Origin: a virus
Virus record (IMG/VR): IMGVR_UViG_3300035698_009643
Span: 1 to 44,800 of that record
Length of the DNA: 44,800 bases
Strand: one strand, 5' to 3'
Part shown: positions 24,365 to 31,244 of the stretch, in pieces
How the letters are laid out: every line of letters starts with the position of its first letter
Numbering within the stretch: the first letter of the stretch is position 1
Translations under genes and position numbers: made by a program
Notes under the pieces: model-generated
Seen by the model: only the letters and a program-made list of their open reading frames with translations
Databases searched by the model: none
What the model was told of the DNA's origin: nothing

Positions 24365-24927
24365 AACGCTGTGAATTGCGTTACCATATCCTCAACATCT
24401 TTTTCAATGTCGGGATAACGGTAAAGCGGTATCGGGTAAATATCCTTGATTGTGATTTCATGCTTATCTGTCTTATCGGCATGACATATAATGTAATCAA
24501 ATCGGTATAGGTTAAACAGCACAACATATATGCGCCATTGGTAAGCATCAACTAACCGTTCAGGGTTCGGGCGTGCGGTTAGCTTATAGTCAATGGCTGT
24601 GTTGCCTTGCATACCGTCAACCACTCCTACAAGCGTTACGTCTACCCCTAATGTATTGTATTCCTTAACGCCTTTCAGCTCTTTGATTGGTGGTAGGTCA
24701 ATTTCACAATCAGTATTAATAGTGAACTTAAAATCGTCACACTCAAAGATGCAGTCGCTATAAGGTTTAGTTGTTTCTAAAAATCTATGCCACGCCCTAC
24801 CTGCATACATAGGCACGCTTGGCTTGGATTCATGCCGTAACCTACTCAGCAGGGTTTCAAGGTCGATAACCTCTGCCAAGTAATCACGGTACTGATCTAT
24901 CTCAGTTGCCGAACATCTAAGCTTCAT
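24328..24927 (-). CDS. PD-(D/E)XK nuclease (Cas4/RecB-like)
   Basis: 199 residues from ATG 24927, which overlaps the stop of the ATPase gene. GRAWHRFLE near the start, VVDGMQGNTAIDYKLT (Asp ... D-Y-K) and DAYQWRIYVVLF make up the RecB/Cas4-type core: His in motif I, D-x(n)-D/E-x-K, and the Q-x-x-x-Y helix. Phage enzymes of this type act as 5'-3' exonucleases that supply ssDNA to an annealase or recombinase. The adjacent ATPase and SSB-like genes complete such a module. Confidence 0.72.
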   Translation of the reverse strand: MKLRCSATEIDQYRDYLAEVIDLETLLSRLRHESKPSVPMYAGRAWHRFLETTKPYSDCIFECDDFKFTINTDCEIDLPPIKELKGVKEYNTLGVDVTLVGVVDGMQGNTAIDYKLTARPNPERLVDAYQWRIYVVLFNLYRFDYIICHADKTDKHEITIKDIYPIPLYRYPDIEKDVEDMVTQFTAFCMAHLTERITE

Positions 24928-25810
24928 CGGTAAACACTTTCTTCTTGGTGTCAAACTTAATGCCCTTTTCTTTGGCTGTCTTAACCATGAGGCGTTTTAT
25001 ATTAGCATTATCAAGTTTCCGCACACCTTTCATGCAACCGTTAAACTCATCAGCGGAAACGCAATCGTTGAAAGCAACCGCCCACTTGTCAAGTTCTGCC
25101 TGTATTTCAACGGACTCAGCAGATATTCTGTTTAGATACGTTTTAGTGTCACCGATAATAGTTGCTAAAAACTGCGGTTCAAGTTCGGGGCTTACAAATT
25201 CAAGCTCTAGGAACTGTGCGGGGTTCTTGCCAAACGATACATCGGTAGGTGAAAAGTTGATTACACGCTTACCGTTCTTAATCGACAAACGCCCCATCAT
25301 ATCAGATACCTTGTAAATCTCATTTTTACTGCTCCCTTGAACGTCTATACGGTCTACAATATCATCACCACTTTTGTCCTCTGAGCTGTGAGTTATGATG
25401 ATAACGTCAAGCCCAAACTCACGAATACGCTTGATGAAGTTGGCAAAGTCTGACTTTAACTTTCCCCACCCTTGCATGGTAGGTTGACCGCCTGCACGGA
25501 TCATCTTTGCGTTTTCCTGACCCATTGCAAACGTCATCATATCGAGCATACGCCCTGCCGTGTCGATTGTAAGGAACTTATACCCTGCAACGTCCTTTGC
25601 ACCCATATCGGCTACATCGTTCCATGACTGTACCTGTACGGTGTCTTTACGCCCCAACGCCCTGTACGCACCCTTGTCAAAGTCGAGTACAAGGTTATCA
25701 GGTGCGGTAAAAGCAAGTGAAGTCTTGCCAACTCCTGGAGGGCCGTAAATTGTGGTAACAAGTTGTTCAACTACGATTGGTTCGTGTGCTTTGGTAATTT
25801 TTAATGCCAT
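24917..25810 (-). CDS. Sak4-like RecA-fold ATPase / recombinase
   Basis: 297 residues from ATG 25810 after AAGGGGAACGATC. Walker A GPPGVGKTS is at 23-31 and Walker B FLTIDT at 79-84, with a conserved LDVIIITHSSE strand further on. The size and order match phage AAA_24/Sak4 proteins, which are short RecA-like annealases. Linked to a nuclease and an SSB-like protein, it would carry out strand annealing or replication-coupled recombination. Host-type AAA functions are less likely in this context. Confidence 0.78.
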   Translation of the reverse strand: MALKITKAHEPIVVEQLVTTIYGPPGVGKTSLAFTAPDNLVLDFDKGAYRALGRKDTVQVQSWNDVADMGAKDVAGYKFLTIDTAGRMLDMMTFAMGQENAKMIRAGGQPTMQGWGKLKSDFANFIKRIREFGLDVIIITHSSEDKSGDDIVDRIDVQGSSKNEIYKVSDMMGRLSIKNGKRVINFSPTDVSFGKNPAQFLELEFVSPELEPQFLATIIGDTKTYLNRISAESVEIQAELDKWAVAFNDCVSADEFNGCMKGVRKLDNANIKRLMVKTAKEKGIKFDTKKKVFTDEA

Positions 25811-25836
25811 GATCGTTCCCCTTTCAAAAATTAATA

Positions 25837-26049
25837 TTATGTTTCGTCTTCAATAAAAACAACCTTTGCAATCCGGCATTTCCCATATGTTCCGTTTAAA
25901 TATTTAATTCTTTCCTTTACTTTTTCAAGGCTTGATTCATTAACATACTGCTCAAAAACCAATATGCCACGATCATCAAAAAAAGGTTTGCCGCATATTT
26001 TATGAGTTTGGTCGTTGTCGGCTACAATGACATATATAGTCTCAGACAT
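25837..26049 (-). CDS. Hypothetical small protein
   Basis: 70 residues from ATG 26049 preceded by AAGGAGAAG. Short alpha/beta sequence (TIYVIVADNDQTHKICGKPFFDDRGILVFEQYVNESSLEKVKERIKYL). No family recognised. It overlaps the zinc-ribbon gene upstream by 8 bases and lies 26 bp before the ATPase gene. Confidence 0.5.
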   Translation of the reverse strand: MSETIYVIVADNDQTHKICGKPFFDDRGILVFEQYVNESSLEKVKERIKYLNGTYGKCRIAKVVFIEDET

Positions 26050-26206
26050 CGTCTTCTCCTTGGTCAATCGGCGCACCACACGCCGGGCATAAAATGTATT
26101 TTTTCGGATATTTAGTTCTAAACCCGCCACATGAACATTTATAAAAAGGATTTTCATCTTTAAAATCGCTTGCGTCCCGATCCTCAAAGCGTTTGCCGAA
26201 TCTCAT
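26042..26206 (-). CDS. Zinc-ribbon protein (54 residues)
   Basis: ATG 26206 overlaps the preceding stop by ATGA. The sequence has CSCGGF and CPACGAP, a C-x-C-G ... C-x-x-C-G zinc ribbon, with acidic flanks. It is short but framed by tight overlaps on both sides. A nucleic-acid or protein adaptor role is possible. Confidence 0.62.
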   Translation of the reverse strand: MRFGKRFEDRDASDFKDENPFYKCSCGGFRTKYPKKYILCPACGAPIDQGEDDV

Positions 26207-26520
26207 TTTTTCACCCCTTCCATTAACGGGCAGTTATCGGGTGTGTCGCTCTTGCATTCAGTATTAAACCACTCACAATTTGCTTTGTCGCACCACTCAC
26301 TCAACACTTCCCAAGGCACACTGTTTGCCAGCGCAGCTTCAAGTTCGGCTATTCTCTTTATTACACAATCACAAGCGGAGTGTGTTGTGTGGCATGTACC
26401 TCCTTTGATGTGCGGTGTGTTCGGTGCTTGTTTATAGCGCTGAAGTTCGGTTTCCTTTTTTGCAAGTTCAGCTTCAAGCTCGGCTATTTTCTTATCTGCT
26501 GATATAAAATAGTCCATCAT
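26203..26520 (-). CDS. Coiled-coil protein with Cys motifs
   Basis: 105 residues. Two helical segments (KIAELEAELAKKETELQRYK and RIAELEAALANSVPWEVLSE) flank a short CHTTHSACDC region. The end CDKANCEWFNTECKSDTPDNCPLM resembles the NCPLI ending of the 23021 and 23218 genes. Start ATG 26520 overlaps the YopX stop; ATG 26517 has better spacing to AGGGGG. Unknown function. Confidence 0.55.
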   Translation of the reverse strand: MMDYFISADKKIAELEAELAKKETELQRYKQAPNTPHIKGGTCHTTHSACDCVIKRIAELEAALANSVPWEVLSEWCDKANCEWFNTECKSDTPDNCPLMEGVKK

Positions 26521-26918
26521 TCCCCCTGTTCGTGAATGTTGCCGATTACTTCAAGGTCTGGCCAACTAAACTCTTGCTCTACGTTTGTGTTTGGCTCACA
26601 CCCTGTAAGACAAAACTCGGGAGCATCATAAATCACTTGTGATTTGCACCCATCAAAATAATAATCACCTAAATAGCCAGCGGGGACACGCACAATATCC
26701 CCCTCATATATCTCTTTGCCGTTCTTATCGTGCAAGCCTGTGAATTGACCTACTGTTTTTGGGTTGACTTCATACGCACCCTCTTGAATATCCCATTGCC
26801 CGAGGTTTTGTTCCAATATCCTACAATCATTATCACGATAACAAATCAAGTCACCATAAACCCAATACGCATTACCAATACCATCTATATGTTTACCCCT
26901 AAACTTAATCTCTCTCAT
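26517..26918 (-). CDS. YopX family protein
   Basis: 133 residues with the full YopX pattern: MREIKFRGKHIDGIGNAYWVYGDLI, TVGQFTGLHDKNGKEIYEGDIVR, and WPDLEVIGNIHEQGE. The family is widespread in phages and prophages; its molecular role is unknown. It overlaps both neighbours by 4 bases within the early operon. Confidence 0.92.
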   Translation of the reverse strand: MREIKFRGKHIDGIGNAYWVYGDLICYRDNDCRILEQNLGQWDIQEGAYEVNPKTVGQFTGLHDKNGKEIYEGDIVRVPAGYLGDYYFDGCKSQVIYDAPEFCLTGCEPNTNVEQEFSWPDLEVIGNIHEQGE

Positions 26919-27085
26919 TCTGACACCTCGCTATATCTGCTTGCCATTATTGACCTTGCTGTCGCTATGCGCTCACGTTGCTCCATGCTGATATGTGCGT
27001 CCTGTTCCTGCACTATAAGGATACCCCAGCCGATACAGGCTAAAAGCGTGAAGGCGAAAAGTGTGCCGATAAGGAGTCTCATCAT
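26915..27085 (-). CDS. Small membrane or exported protein (56 residues)
   Basis: The frame starts at ATG 27085 (or the adjacent ATG 27082) and overlaps the YopX start by ATGA. MMRLLIGTLFAFTLLACIGWGILIVQEQD is a signal-like or single-span segment; LLAC could act as a lipobox. The rest is helical and charged (HISMEQRERIATARSIMASRY). One-span accessory lysis (Rz1-like) or anchoring functions are possible but not shown. Confidence 0.5.
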   Translation of the reverse strand: MMRLLIGTLFAFTLLACIGWGILIVQEQDAHISMEQRERIATARSIMASRYSEVSE

Positions 27086-27261
27086 TTCCCCCTTGCTAAA
27101 AATGTTTTATAGTTGACGCAACCATTTTTGCTCTTTGCAACCTTGCAGACTTGACAACGCTGATGTGGTACATAATTGCGGTCTTTCAGCGTGCGCTCAC
27201 ACCACACGTAGGCGCTCTCAAGTAGTGACTGTGAGGTTGTGATCTGACGGCGTTTAATCAT
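27082..27261 (-). CDS. Small Cys-motif protein, relative of the 28413 gene
   Basis: 59 residues from ATG 27261. MIKRRQ ... ESAYVWCE ... YVPHQRCQVCKVAKSKNGCVNYK is closely matched by the 28413-28601 product (LIKRRQ ... ESTWLWCE ... RVPAGKCKNKCKKAKSKNGCIFKY). Four Cys in the shared region suggest one zinc site. The start overlaps the stop of the next gene upstream. Function unknown. Confidence 0.6.
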   Translation of the reverse strand: MIKRRQITTSQSLLESAYVWCERTLKDRNYVPHQRCQVCKVAKSKNGCVNYKTFLARGK

Positions 27262-27403
27262 CAAAGCAACATTTATCCAATATCTGCTCACATTTGCGTT
27301 TAACTTCGTCGGCTGACATAACGGGTATTTCATCGGGAACCCTTACAAAGGGCCTGTCGATTATATTCTCGAACATCTCGTTTGCTACTCGCTGTCGTTG
27401 CAT
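27254..27403 (-). CDS. Very small protein (49 residues)
   Basis: ATG 27403 lies 8 bases after AAGGAG. Helical, acidic protein MQRQRVANEMFENIIDRPFVRV... ending KCEQILDKCCFDD. Its stop overlaps the start of the 27082-27261 gene, so the two are translationally linked. No family recognised. Confidence 0.5.
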   Translation of the reverse strand: MQRQRVANEMFENIIDRPFVRVPDEIPVMSADEVKRKCEQILDKCCFDD

Positions 27404-27414
27404 AGTGTGTCTCC

Positions 27415-28002
27415 TTATTTGTTTTTATGAACCTTGACTAGCTTTTTATCAAGAACATAAATTAAACCGTTTTTTCTATATAATGAATTGTTATAGAGTT
27501 TTGCCGATGAATTGTCATAGAGTTCTGCCGATGAATTGTTATAGAGTTCTGCCGATGAATTACTACAGAGTACTGCCGATGAATTGTTATAGAGTTCTGC
27601 CGATGAATTCTCCCGGAGTACTGCCGATGAATTACCATAGAGTTTTGCCGATGAATTTTTCAAATAGCAAATAGTGTTTTTAATTACTTTGTTTTTTACG
27701 CCACTAAAAACCTGCATTGACACCGCCTTTTTAAGCGCAACACGGCATTTTTTCTCAAGAGAATCACGCCACCATGTAGGAACAATGCTTTGGTCAATCT
27801 CGAAAATCCACTTTTTTAAATCTTGCTCAAACTTATCACCGTTTGGCGGTATGATTTCAACCCTTGCAAACTTCATTTTTTTAGGGTCTATGGTGTCATC
27901 TATTAGCCCCAACGATTCAACTATATCCTCGTGTGAATCACTTGTTGTGCTATAGTGAACTTCGCCGTCTCTTGTTACTATAAATGATTTAAACTGGCAC
28001 AT
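27415..28002 (-). CDS. Phage protein with C-terminal 8-residue NSSA-x-L repeats
   Basis: 195 residues. The N-terminal 115 (MCQFKSFIVTRDGEVHYSTTSDSHEDIVESLGL...) form a compact alpha/beta domain of a kind I recall from other phage proteins, without known function. Residues 116-171 are seven units of NSSA-x-L-x-x, then a degenerate unit. The period of eight differs from the five-residue repeat of classic pentapeptide proteins; a right-handed solenoid is possible. The unit number is likely variable through 24-bp DNA repeat slippage. Confidence 0.65.
   Translation of the reverse strand: MCQFKSFIVTRDGEVHYSTTSDSHEDIVESLGLIDDTIDPKKMKFARVEIIPPNGDKFEQDLKKWIFEIDQSIVPTWWRDSLEKKCRVALKKAVSMQVFSGVKNKVIKNTICYLKNSSAKLYGNSSAVLRENSSAELYNNSSAVLCSNSSAELYNNSSAELYDNSSAKLYNNSLYRKNGLIYVLDKKLVKVHKNK
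27490..27657 (-). repeat. Seven tandem 24-bp coding repeats
   Basis: Seven imperfect 24-bp units code for NSSA-x-L-x-x. Substitutions keep N, S, S, A and L and vary the last two positions, so protein-level selection is visible. No spacers, so it is not a CRISPR array. Confidence 0.85.
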
Positions 28003-28047
28003 AATCCCTTCTCCCTTGCTGTTATCGTTTAAGTCTCATCGGTGCGC

Positions 28048-28076
28048 CTATGTGACATAGACGGGGCGAACCCCGT
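28048..28076 (-). other. Tandem intergenic hairpins
   Basis: CTATG/CATAG (28048-28060) is followed directly by ACGGGG/CCCCGT with a 4-base loop (28061-28076). On the minus strand the second reads ACGGGGTTCGCCCCGT, similar to the core of the hairpin near 23991-24007. It lies in the leader of the repeat-protein gene, downstream of the 28082-28393 gene. Confidence 0.5.
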
Positions 28077-28081
28077 TTCGA

Positions 28082-28393
28082 CTATTTGCTAATTGCTTCA
28101 ACACCACTAATAAGTTTTTCCCCATCAAATACAGCAGAAACAGCAAAGCCAGATGAAGTTATCATTTTTAACCACTCTTCATAGCTTGATGTTTGGCTGC
28201 CAAATGAACTTGCGCCCGTATCAAATAGCCATTTTGCGAGTTCTTCAGGGGTTTTAAAAACTGGCGACATTGGACTACCTTCAGAACATGTTTCCCACAT
28301 CTGAAACCCATCACCAACGGGGGGTTCTAACTCCTTAAAATTACCCATAGGCCATGGAAAATCAATAGAAACCCTCTTTAGCTCTCTGCCCAT
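28082..28393 (-). CDS. Conserved phage protein (MGRELKRV family)
   Basis: 103 residues from ATG 28393, after GGAGGGCGG. MGRELKRVSIDFPWPMG ... EPPVGDGFQMWETCSEGSPMSPVFKTPEELAKWLFDTGASSFGSQTSSYEEWLKMI is a pattern I recall from many unrelated phages (GRELKRV, P-P-x-G-x-G-x-Q-x-WET-x-SEGSP, PEELA-x-WL). Its function is unknown. Confidence 0.75.
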   Translation of the reverse strand: MGRELKRVSIDFPWPMGNFKELEPPVGDGFQMWETCSEGSPMSPVFKTPEELAKWLFDTGASSFGSQTSSYEEWLKMITSSGFAVSAVFDGEKLISGVEAISK

Positions 28394-28412
28394 CTTACCG
28401 CCCTCCATGTTG

Positions 28413-28601
28413 TTAGTGTTTGTTTCGCTCTGCGTTATCTTTAATATAGTATTTAAATATACAGCCGTTTTTTGACTTTGCCTTTTTGCATTTATTTTTA
28501 CATTTGCCGGCCGGGACCCGGTTATTGTCCTTTTCACACCAAAGCCAAGTGCTTTCAATTTCGGGTTGCTTCGCATTAACCTGGCGGCGCTTAATTAACA
28601 T
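28413..28601 (-). CDS. Small Cys-motif protein, relative of the 27082 gene
   Basis: 62 residues from ATG 28601, overlapping the stop of the winged-helix gene. It shares IKRRQ, an ES-x-W-x-WCE segment, and C-x-x-x-CK-x-AKSKNGC with the 27082-27261 product, so the two arose by duplication or repeated gain. A zinc knuckle of four Cys is likely. Function unknown. Confidence 0.58.
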   Translation of the reverse strand: MLIKRRQVNAKQPEIESTWLWCEKDNNRVPAGKCKNKCKKAKSKNGCIFKYYIKDNAERNKH

Positions 28602-28866
28602 CTTGCACCAAAGTATATTCCCACTTTGTTCCTTCAATATGCTCATGTTCAATAACCGCACCAACGGCCCGCAGGTTTGAAAGTCTGCTCCTAAAATTAG
28701 GCTGGTTCATTGGCCCACAGAAATAATGATTAGTGCGGGGGCATATTCTCAAGGCCGTAAGAAGTTTCCCGGCTTGGCTGTCAGAATCAATTACTTTGCG
28801 CTTTGGTGTGCTGAAATTGTTGAGCGTGCCTTGAAACACTTCGTTCGCTTGGCTATTCTGTTTCAT
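28591..28866 (-). CDS. Winged-helix-like small protein
   Basis: 91 residues. KLLTALRICPRTNHYFCGPMNQPNFRSRLSNLRAVGAVIEHEHIEGTKWEYTL has the order helix, helix, recognition helix (RSRLSNLRAVGAVI) and wing (EHEHIEGTKWEYTL) expected of a winged helix-turn-helix. The recognition helix is basic. It may regulate genes or support replication. Overlaps the next gene by 11 bases. Confidence 0.5.
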   Translation of the reverse strand: MKQNSQANEVFQGTLNNFSTPKRKVIDSDSQAGKLLTALRICPRTNHYFCGPMNQPNFRSRLSNLRAVGAVIEHEHIEGTKWEYTLVQDVN

Positions 28867-28913
28867 GTTTTCCCCTTCGCGGTGTTCTTCTGCCTTTTCA
28901 TGGTGTGCCCTTT

Positions 28914-30644
28914 CTAGTTTTCAATGATTAATATAGCGGTATTAACTCCGGTTCCTGCATTTTTAAATGTACCGGCGGGCAGGTCTTCCCAAAAGTGTTC
29001 GCCTGTTTTAAATTCTGCCTGTTGCCGTGGCCCGTTTGCACATATGGCGACCAACACCCCGCCCGGTTTCAAGTGGTGCAGCGCGTGTTTTATGTGCTTT
29101 ATATCGTCGGCATTTTTAAAAGGCGGATTCATAATAATTTTATCGAACATGCCAAGATCAGCGTTGCAGTTCAAAAAATCGTCACATACCACTTTATCAG
29201 CAATGGGCTTCAATCCTTCTGCCAGGTTATAATTGATTTCAACAGCGGTCACAGATCCGTTCGGGCGTATGTTGTGCATTGCCTGAATCAGCTTGCCAGT
29301 TCCCGCGCTTGGCTCCAGGACAGAATCGCCGGGTTCAATCCGGGCGTATTCAATAACCTTTTCGGCTATGTCCTGCGGTGTTTCAAATAGCTGGTCGGCA
29401 ACAACCACTTTAACCCCTGTTTTAAGCTGTTCTTTTAAATCGTCAAATTTGTTTCTTTCCGGCGGCGTGTATACCGGGCGCGTGTCGGCGCGGTGAATGC
29501 GCTCCGGTTCCGGCTGCTTTTCTGGTTCCGGTTGTGTTGGTTCCGGTACCAGGTGTGTTTTTGAGTCTGTTAAAAAAACAACAAATCGCTCATAGTTTCC
29601 AAGCTTATGAGAGGCGCACATTCTCACGCGATGGTTTTTGTTAATAACGACAGTATACCGGCTATCGGTATAAATATTACTGTATTCAGCTTTTGTCATT
29701 TCTACCTGTTTGCGTAGTTGTGTTTCGTCGTTGGGGTTGTAACCGCGCTTTTCAACCTGCAGCCCTTCCGGGGCGCGGTAATTTAAAAGCGGTAATTGTT
29801 TCGGGCGGGCTTTTGGTTCAAGCCGGGCGCTTTCACCCTGTTCGCCTAACATGGCTTTTTCATATATCAGGCGGTTGTCGTTATGGGCAATACTGCGGGC
29901 ATATCTTTTTTCAATATCAGGAAAACTGCTTTCTTGGATCCAACCGTTCCCCCGGCCCATATAAATATGAACTGTCTTGATCTTTGCTTCCGGGTGGTCT
30001 TTGCAATAATAAGCCCAGCATATGGGGCAATAAGTTGGCTCCTGCATTATCTTGATAACTTTTTTCGGCGGTATATAACATGAAATCATTTTTCTGTTTT
30101 CAGCTTCAATCTTTTTAATGCGGCGAACCCGGACATCGGGCCGTTCAAGGTATTTAGCATGTGACAGGGCACCGGCTGCGCGGCGCGTCCAATATTCTGA
30201 AGTGTCCCAAAGTTTAATGGCGTTCCGCATACCGTTTTCAATTTTTTGCTGATCGCGGCGTGCGTGCTTTTCTGAATGGTGCCCAACTAAAATCGGTTGG
30301 CCCATCGGTATTCCGTCCGCTATTCCCTGGACTGTGGCGTGTGCTTGGTGCGCTTCAGCTTCTCTTTTACTACTGTATGCATCAAACCTATCAGCGCGAT
30401 CTTTAGCGCGATCTGCAAGCGTTGTATCTTCATCCTCAATTTCAGGGCAAAATAGAAGTGCTACATCTTCCCGGGCCGGTGTCCATCTGGGGGCGAAAAA
30501 CAGTTCTTGTTTCGGTGCCCATGAATAACCGGCCTTTTTCAGTTTCAAATAATCTTCTTTATCAAAACGATACGCAGGGTAGATTCTGATTTTGTTGTCT
30601 TCCGGTGAGTATGTTGCGCGATGGTCTTTTGTGTTTTCGGTCAT
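28914..30644 (-). CDS. DUF3560-containing DNA methyltransferase (NPPF)
   Basis: 576 residues. The N-terminus (ATYSPEDNKIRIYPAYRFDKEDYLKLKKAGYSWAPKQELFFAPRWTP) and helical segment to about 190 match DUF3560. A central linker is rich in Pro/Glu (PEPTQPEPEKQPEPERIH). The C-terminal 170 residues hold a gamma-like methyltransferase: LEPSAGTGKLIQAM is motif I, IIMNPPFKN (near 505) motif IV. NPPF is typical of N6-adenine enzymes. The fusion is frequent on mobile elements; it would modify phage DNA, perhaps against restriction. Confidence 0.82.
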   Translation of the reverse strand: MTENTKDHRATYSPEDNKIRIYPAYRFDKEDYLKLKKAGYSWAPKQELFFAPRWTPAREDVALLFCPEIEDEDTTLADRAKDRADRFDAYSSKREAEAHQAHATVQGIADGIPMGQPILVGHHSEKHARRDQQKIENGMRNAIKLWDTSEYWTRRAAGALSHAKYLERPDVRVRRIKKIEAENRKMISCYIPPKKVIKIMQEPTYCPICWAYYCKDHPEAKIKTVHIYMGRGNGWIQESSFPDIEKRYARSIAHNDNRLIYEKAMLGEQGESARLEPKARPKQLPLLNYRAPEGLQVEKRGYNPNDETQLRKQVEMTKAEYSNIYTDSRYTVVINKNHRVRMCASHKLGNYERFVVFLTDSKTHLVPEPTQPEPEKQPEPERIHRADTRPVYTPPERNKFDDLKEQLKTGVKVVVADQLFETPQDIAEKVIEYARIEPGDSVLEPSAGTGKLIQAMHNIRPNGSVTAVEINYNLAEGLKPIADKVVCDDFLNCNADLGMFDKIIMNPPFKNADDIKHIKHALHHLKPGGVLVAICANGPRQQAEFKTGEHFWEDLPAGTFKNAGTGVNTAILIIEN

Positions 30645-30666
30645 GCTGTCCCTCTCTGGTTTTGGT

Positions 30667-30831
30667 TTATACAGTTATAAGATCGTTTGTTTTTAAATAA
30701 CAACGTTGAGTAATATCGTTTTGATTGCACACATGAACGGTATATCCAATTTTAGAATCTAAAATTATAAATCTGTATTTTTTTTCTTCATCAACTGGAT
30801 TTTTAAACTTAACAATGTTGCCTTTTTCCAT
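30667..30831 (-). CDS. Small protein, first gene of the minus-strand operon
   Basis: ATG 30831 follows AAAGGAG by 5 bases. The 54-residue product (MEKGNIVKFKNPVDEEKKYRFIILDSKIGYTVHVC...) looks like a small beta-barrel with start GNIVKFKNP. It faces the repressor gene across the control region, so it is an immediate early gene candidate. No family recognised. Confidence 0.55.
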   Translation of the reverse strand: MEKGNIVKFKNPVDEEKKYRFIILDSKIGYTVHVCNQNDITQRCYLKTNDLITV

Positions 30832-31010
30832 GTTTTCTCCTTTGCGGTTTGCTGTTTAACTGCCCTATGAGTATTAATATAATATATTATTTTAAGAATA
30901 GCTACACTTATTTTTAAAATAATGAAAATAAATAAAATAAACAAAGGTAGCTATTTCCGAATATATATTATATATAAGATGGTAATACTAACTTTTTATG
31001 GAGAAAAATA
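30832..31010. promoter_or_regulatory. Divergent control region between early operon and repressor
   Basis: A 179-base, very A+T-rich gap between oppositely transcribed genes. It contains several TATATT/TATAAG runs usable as -10 boxes on both strands and a 9-bp inverted pair of TAGCTA-bearing sites. This is the layout of a phage repressor switch. Exact promoters cannot be fixed from sequence alone. Confidence 0.6.
30897..30955. promoter_or_regulatory. Paired operator candidates (AATAGCTAC ... GTAGCTATT)
   Basis: AATAGCTAC at 30897-30905 and its exact inverse GTAGCTATT at 30947-30955, centres 50 bp apart, about five helical turns. Each contains palindromic TAGCTA. Each lies about where the -35 region of an outward promoter would be. 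Binding by the XRE protein at 31011 is inferred. Confidence 0.5.
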
Positions 31011-31241
31011 ATGGCTGAAGAAGAAAAAATGGTGCATCCGCTTAAAAACTATCGTATCAAAAACCGTTATAAACACAGGGAAATGGCTGATATGCTTGGT
31101 TGTTCTACTGGATTTTCCTGCATGATTGAAACAGGAACCAGGGTAGGCCCGGCAATGGCTGAAAAGCTGGCAAAGCTTTTAAAATGCAATAAGGACGTAT
31201 TTTTATATCCTGAAAAATATAAAAAGAAATACGGGGGTTGA
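31011..31241 (+). CDS. XRE-family transcription regulator
   Basis: 76 residues with one helix-turn-helix: LKNYRIKNRYKHREMADMLGCSTGFSCMIETGTRVGPAMAEKLAKLLKCNKDVFL matches HTH_3, recognition helix around CSTGFSCMIETG. Size fits Cro/CI-like or small repressor proteins with no dimerisation or cleavage domain. Start preceded by TATGGAGAAAAATA. It probably controls both divergent units through the TAGCTA sites. Confidence 0.85.
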   Translation: MAEEEKMVHPLKNYRIKNRYKHREMADMLGCSTGFSCMIETGTRVGPAMAEKLAKLLKCNKDVFLYPEKYKKKYGG

Positions 31242-31244
31242 TTA

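Noticed and set aside
27490-27657. Regular 24-bp repeats as a CRISPR array
   Set aside because: Units are contiguous, with no spacers, and lie in frame in a protein gene.
27483-27674. Plus-strand frame with MNCYRVLP repeats
   Set aside because: Antisense shadow of the NSSA repeats; no ribosome binding site and inside a minus-strand operon.
28863-28901. Twelve-codon ORF on the minus strand with ATGA overlap into the winged-helix gene
   Set aside because: Has a ribosome binding site, but too short to support as a gene; may simply be a leader for translation coupling.
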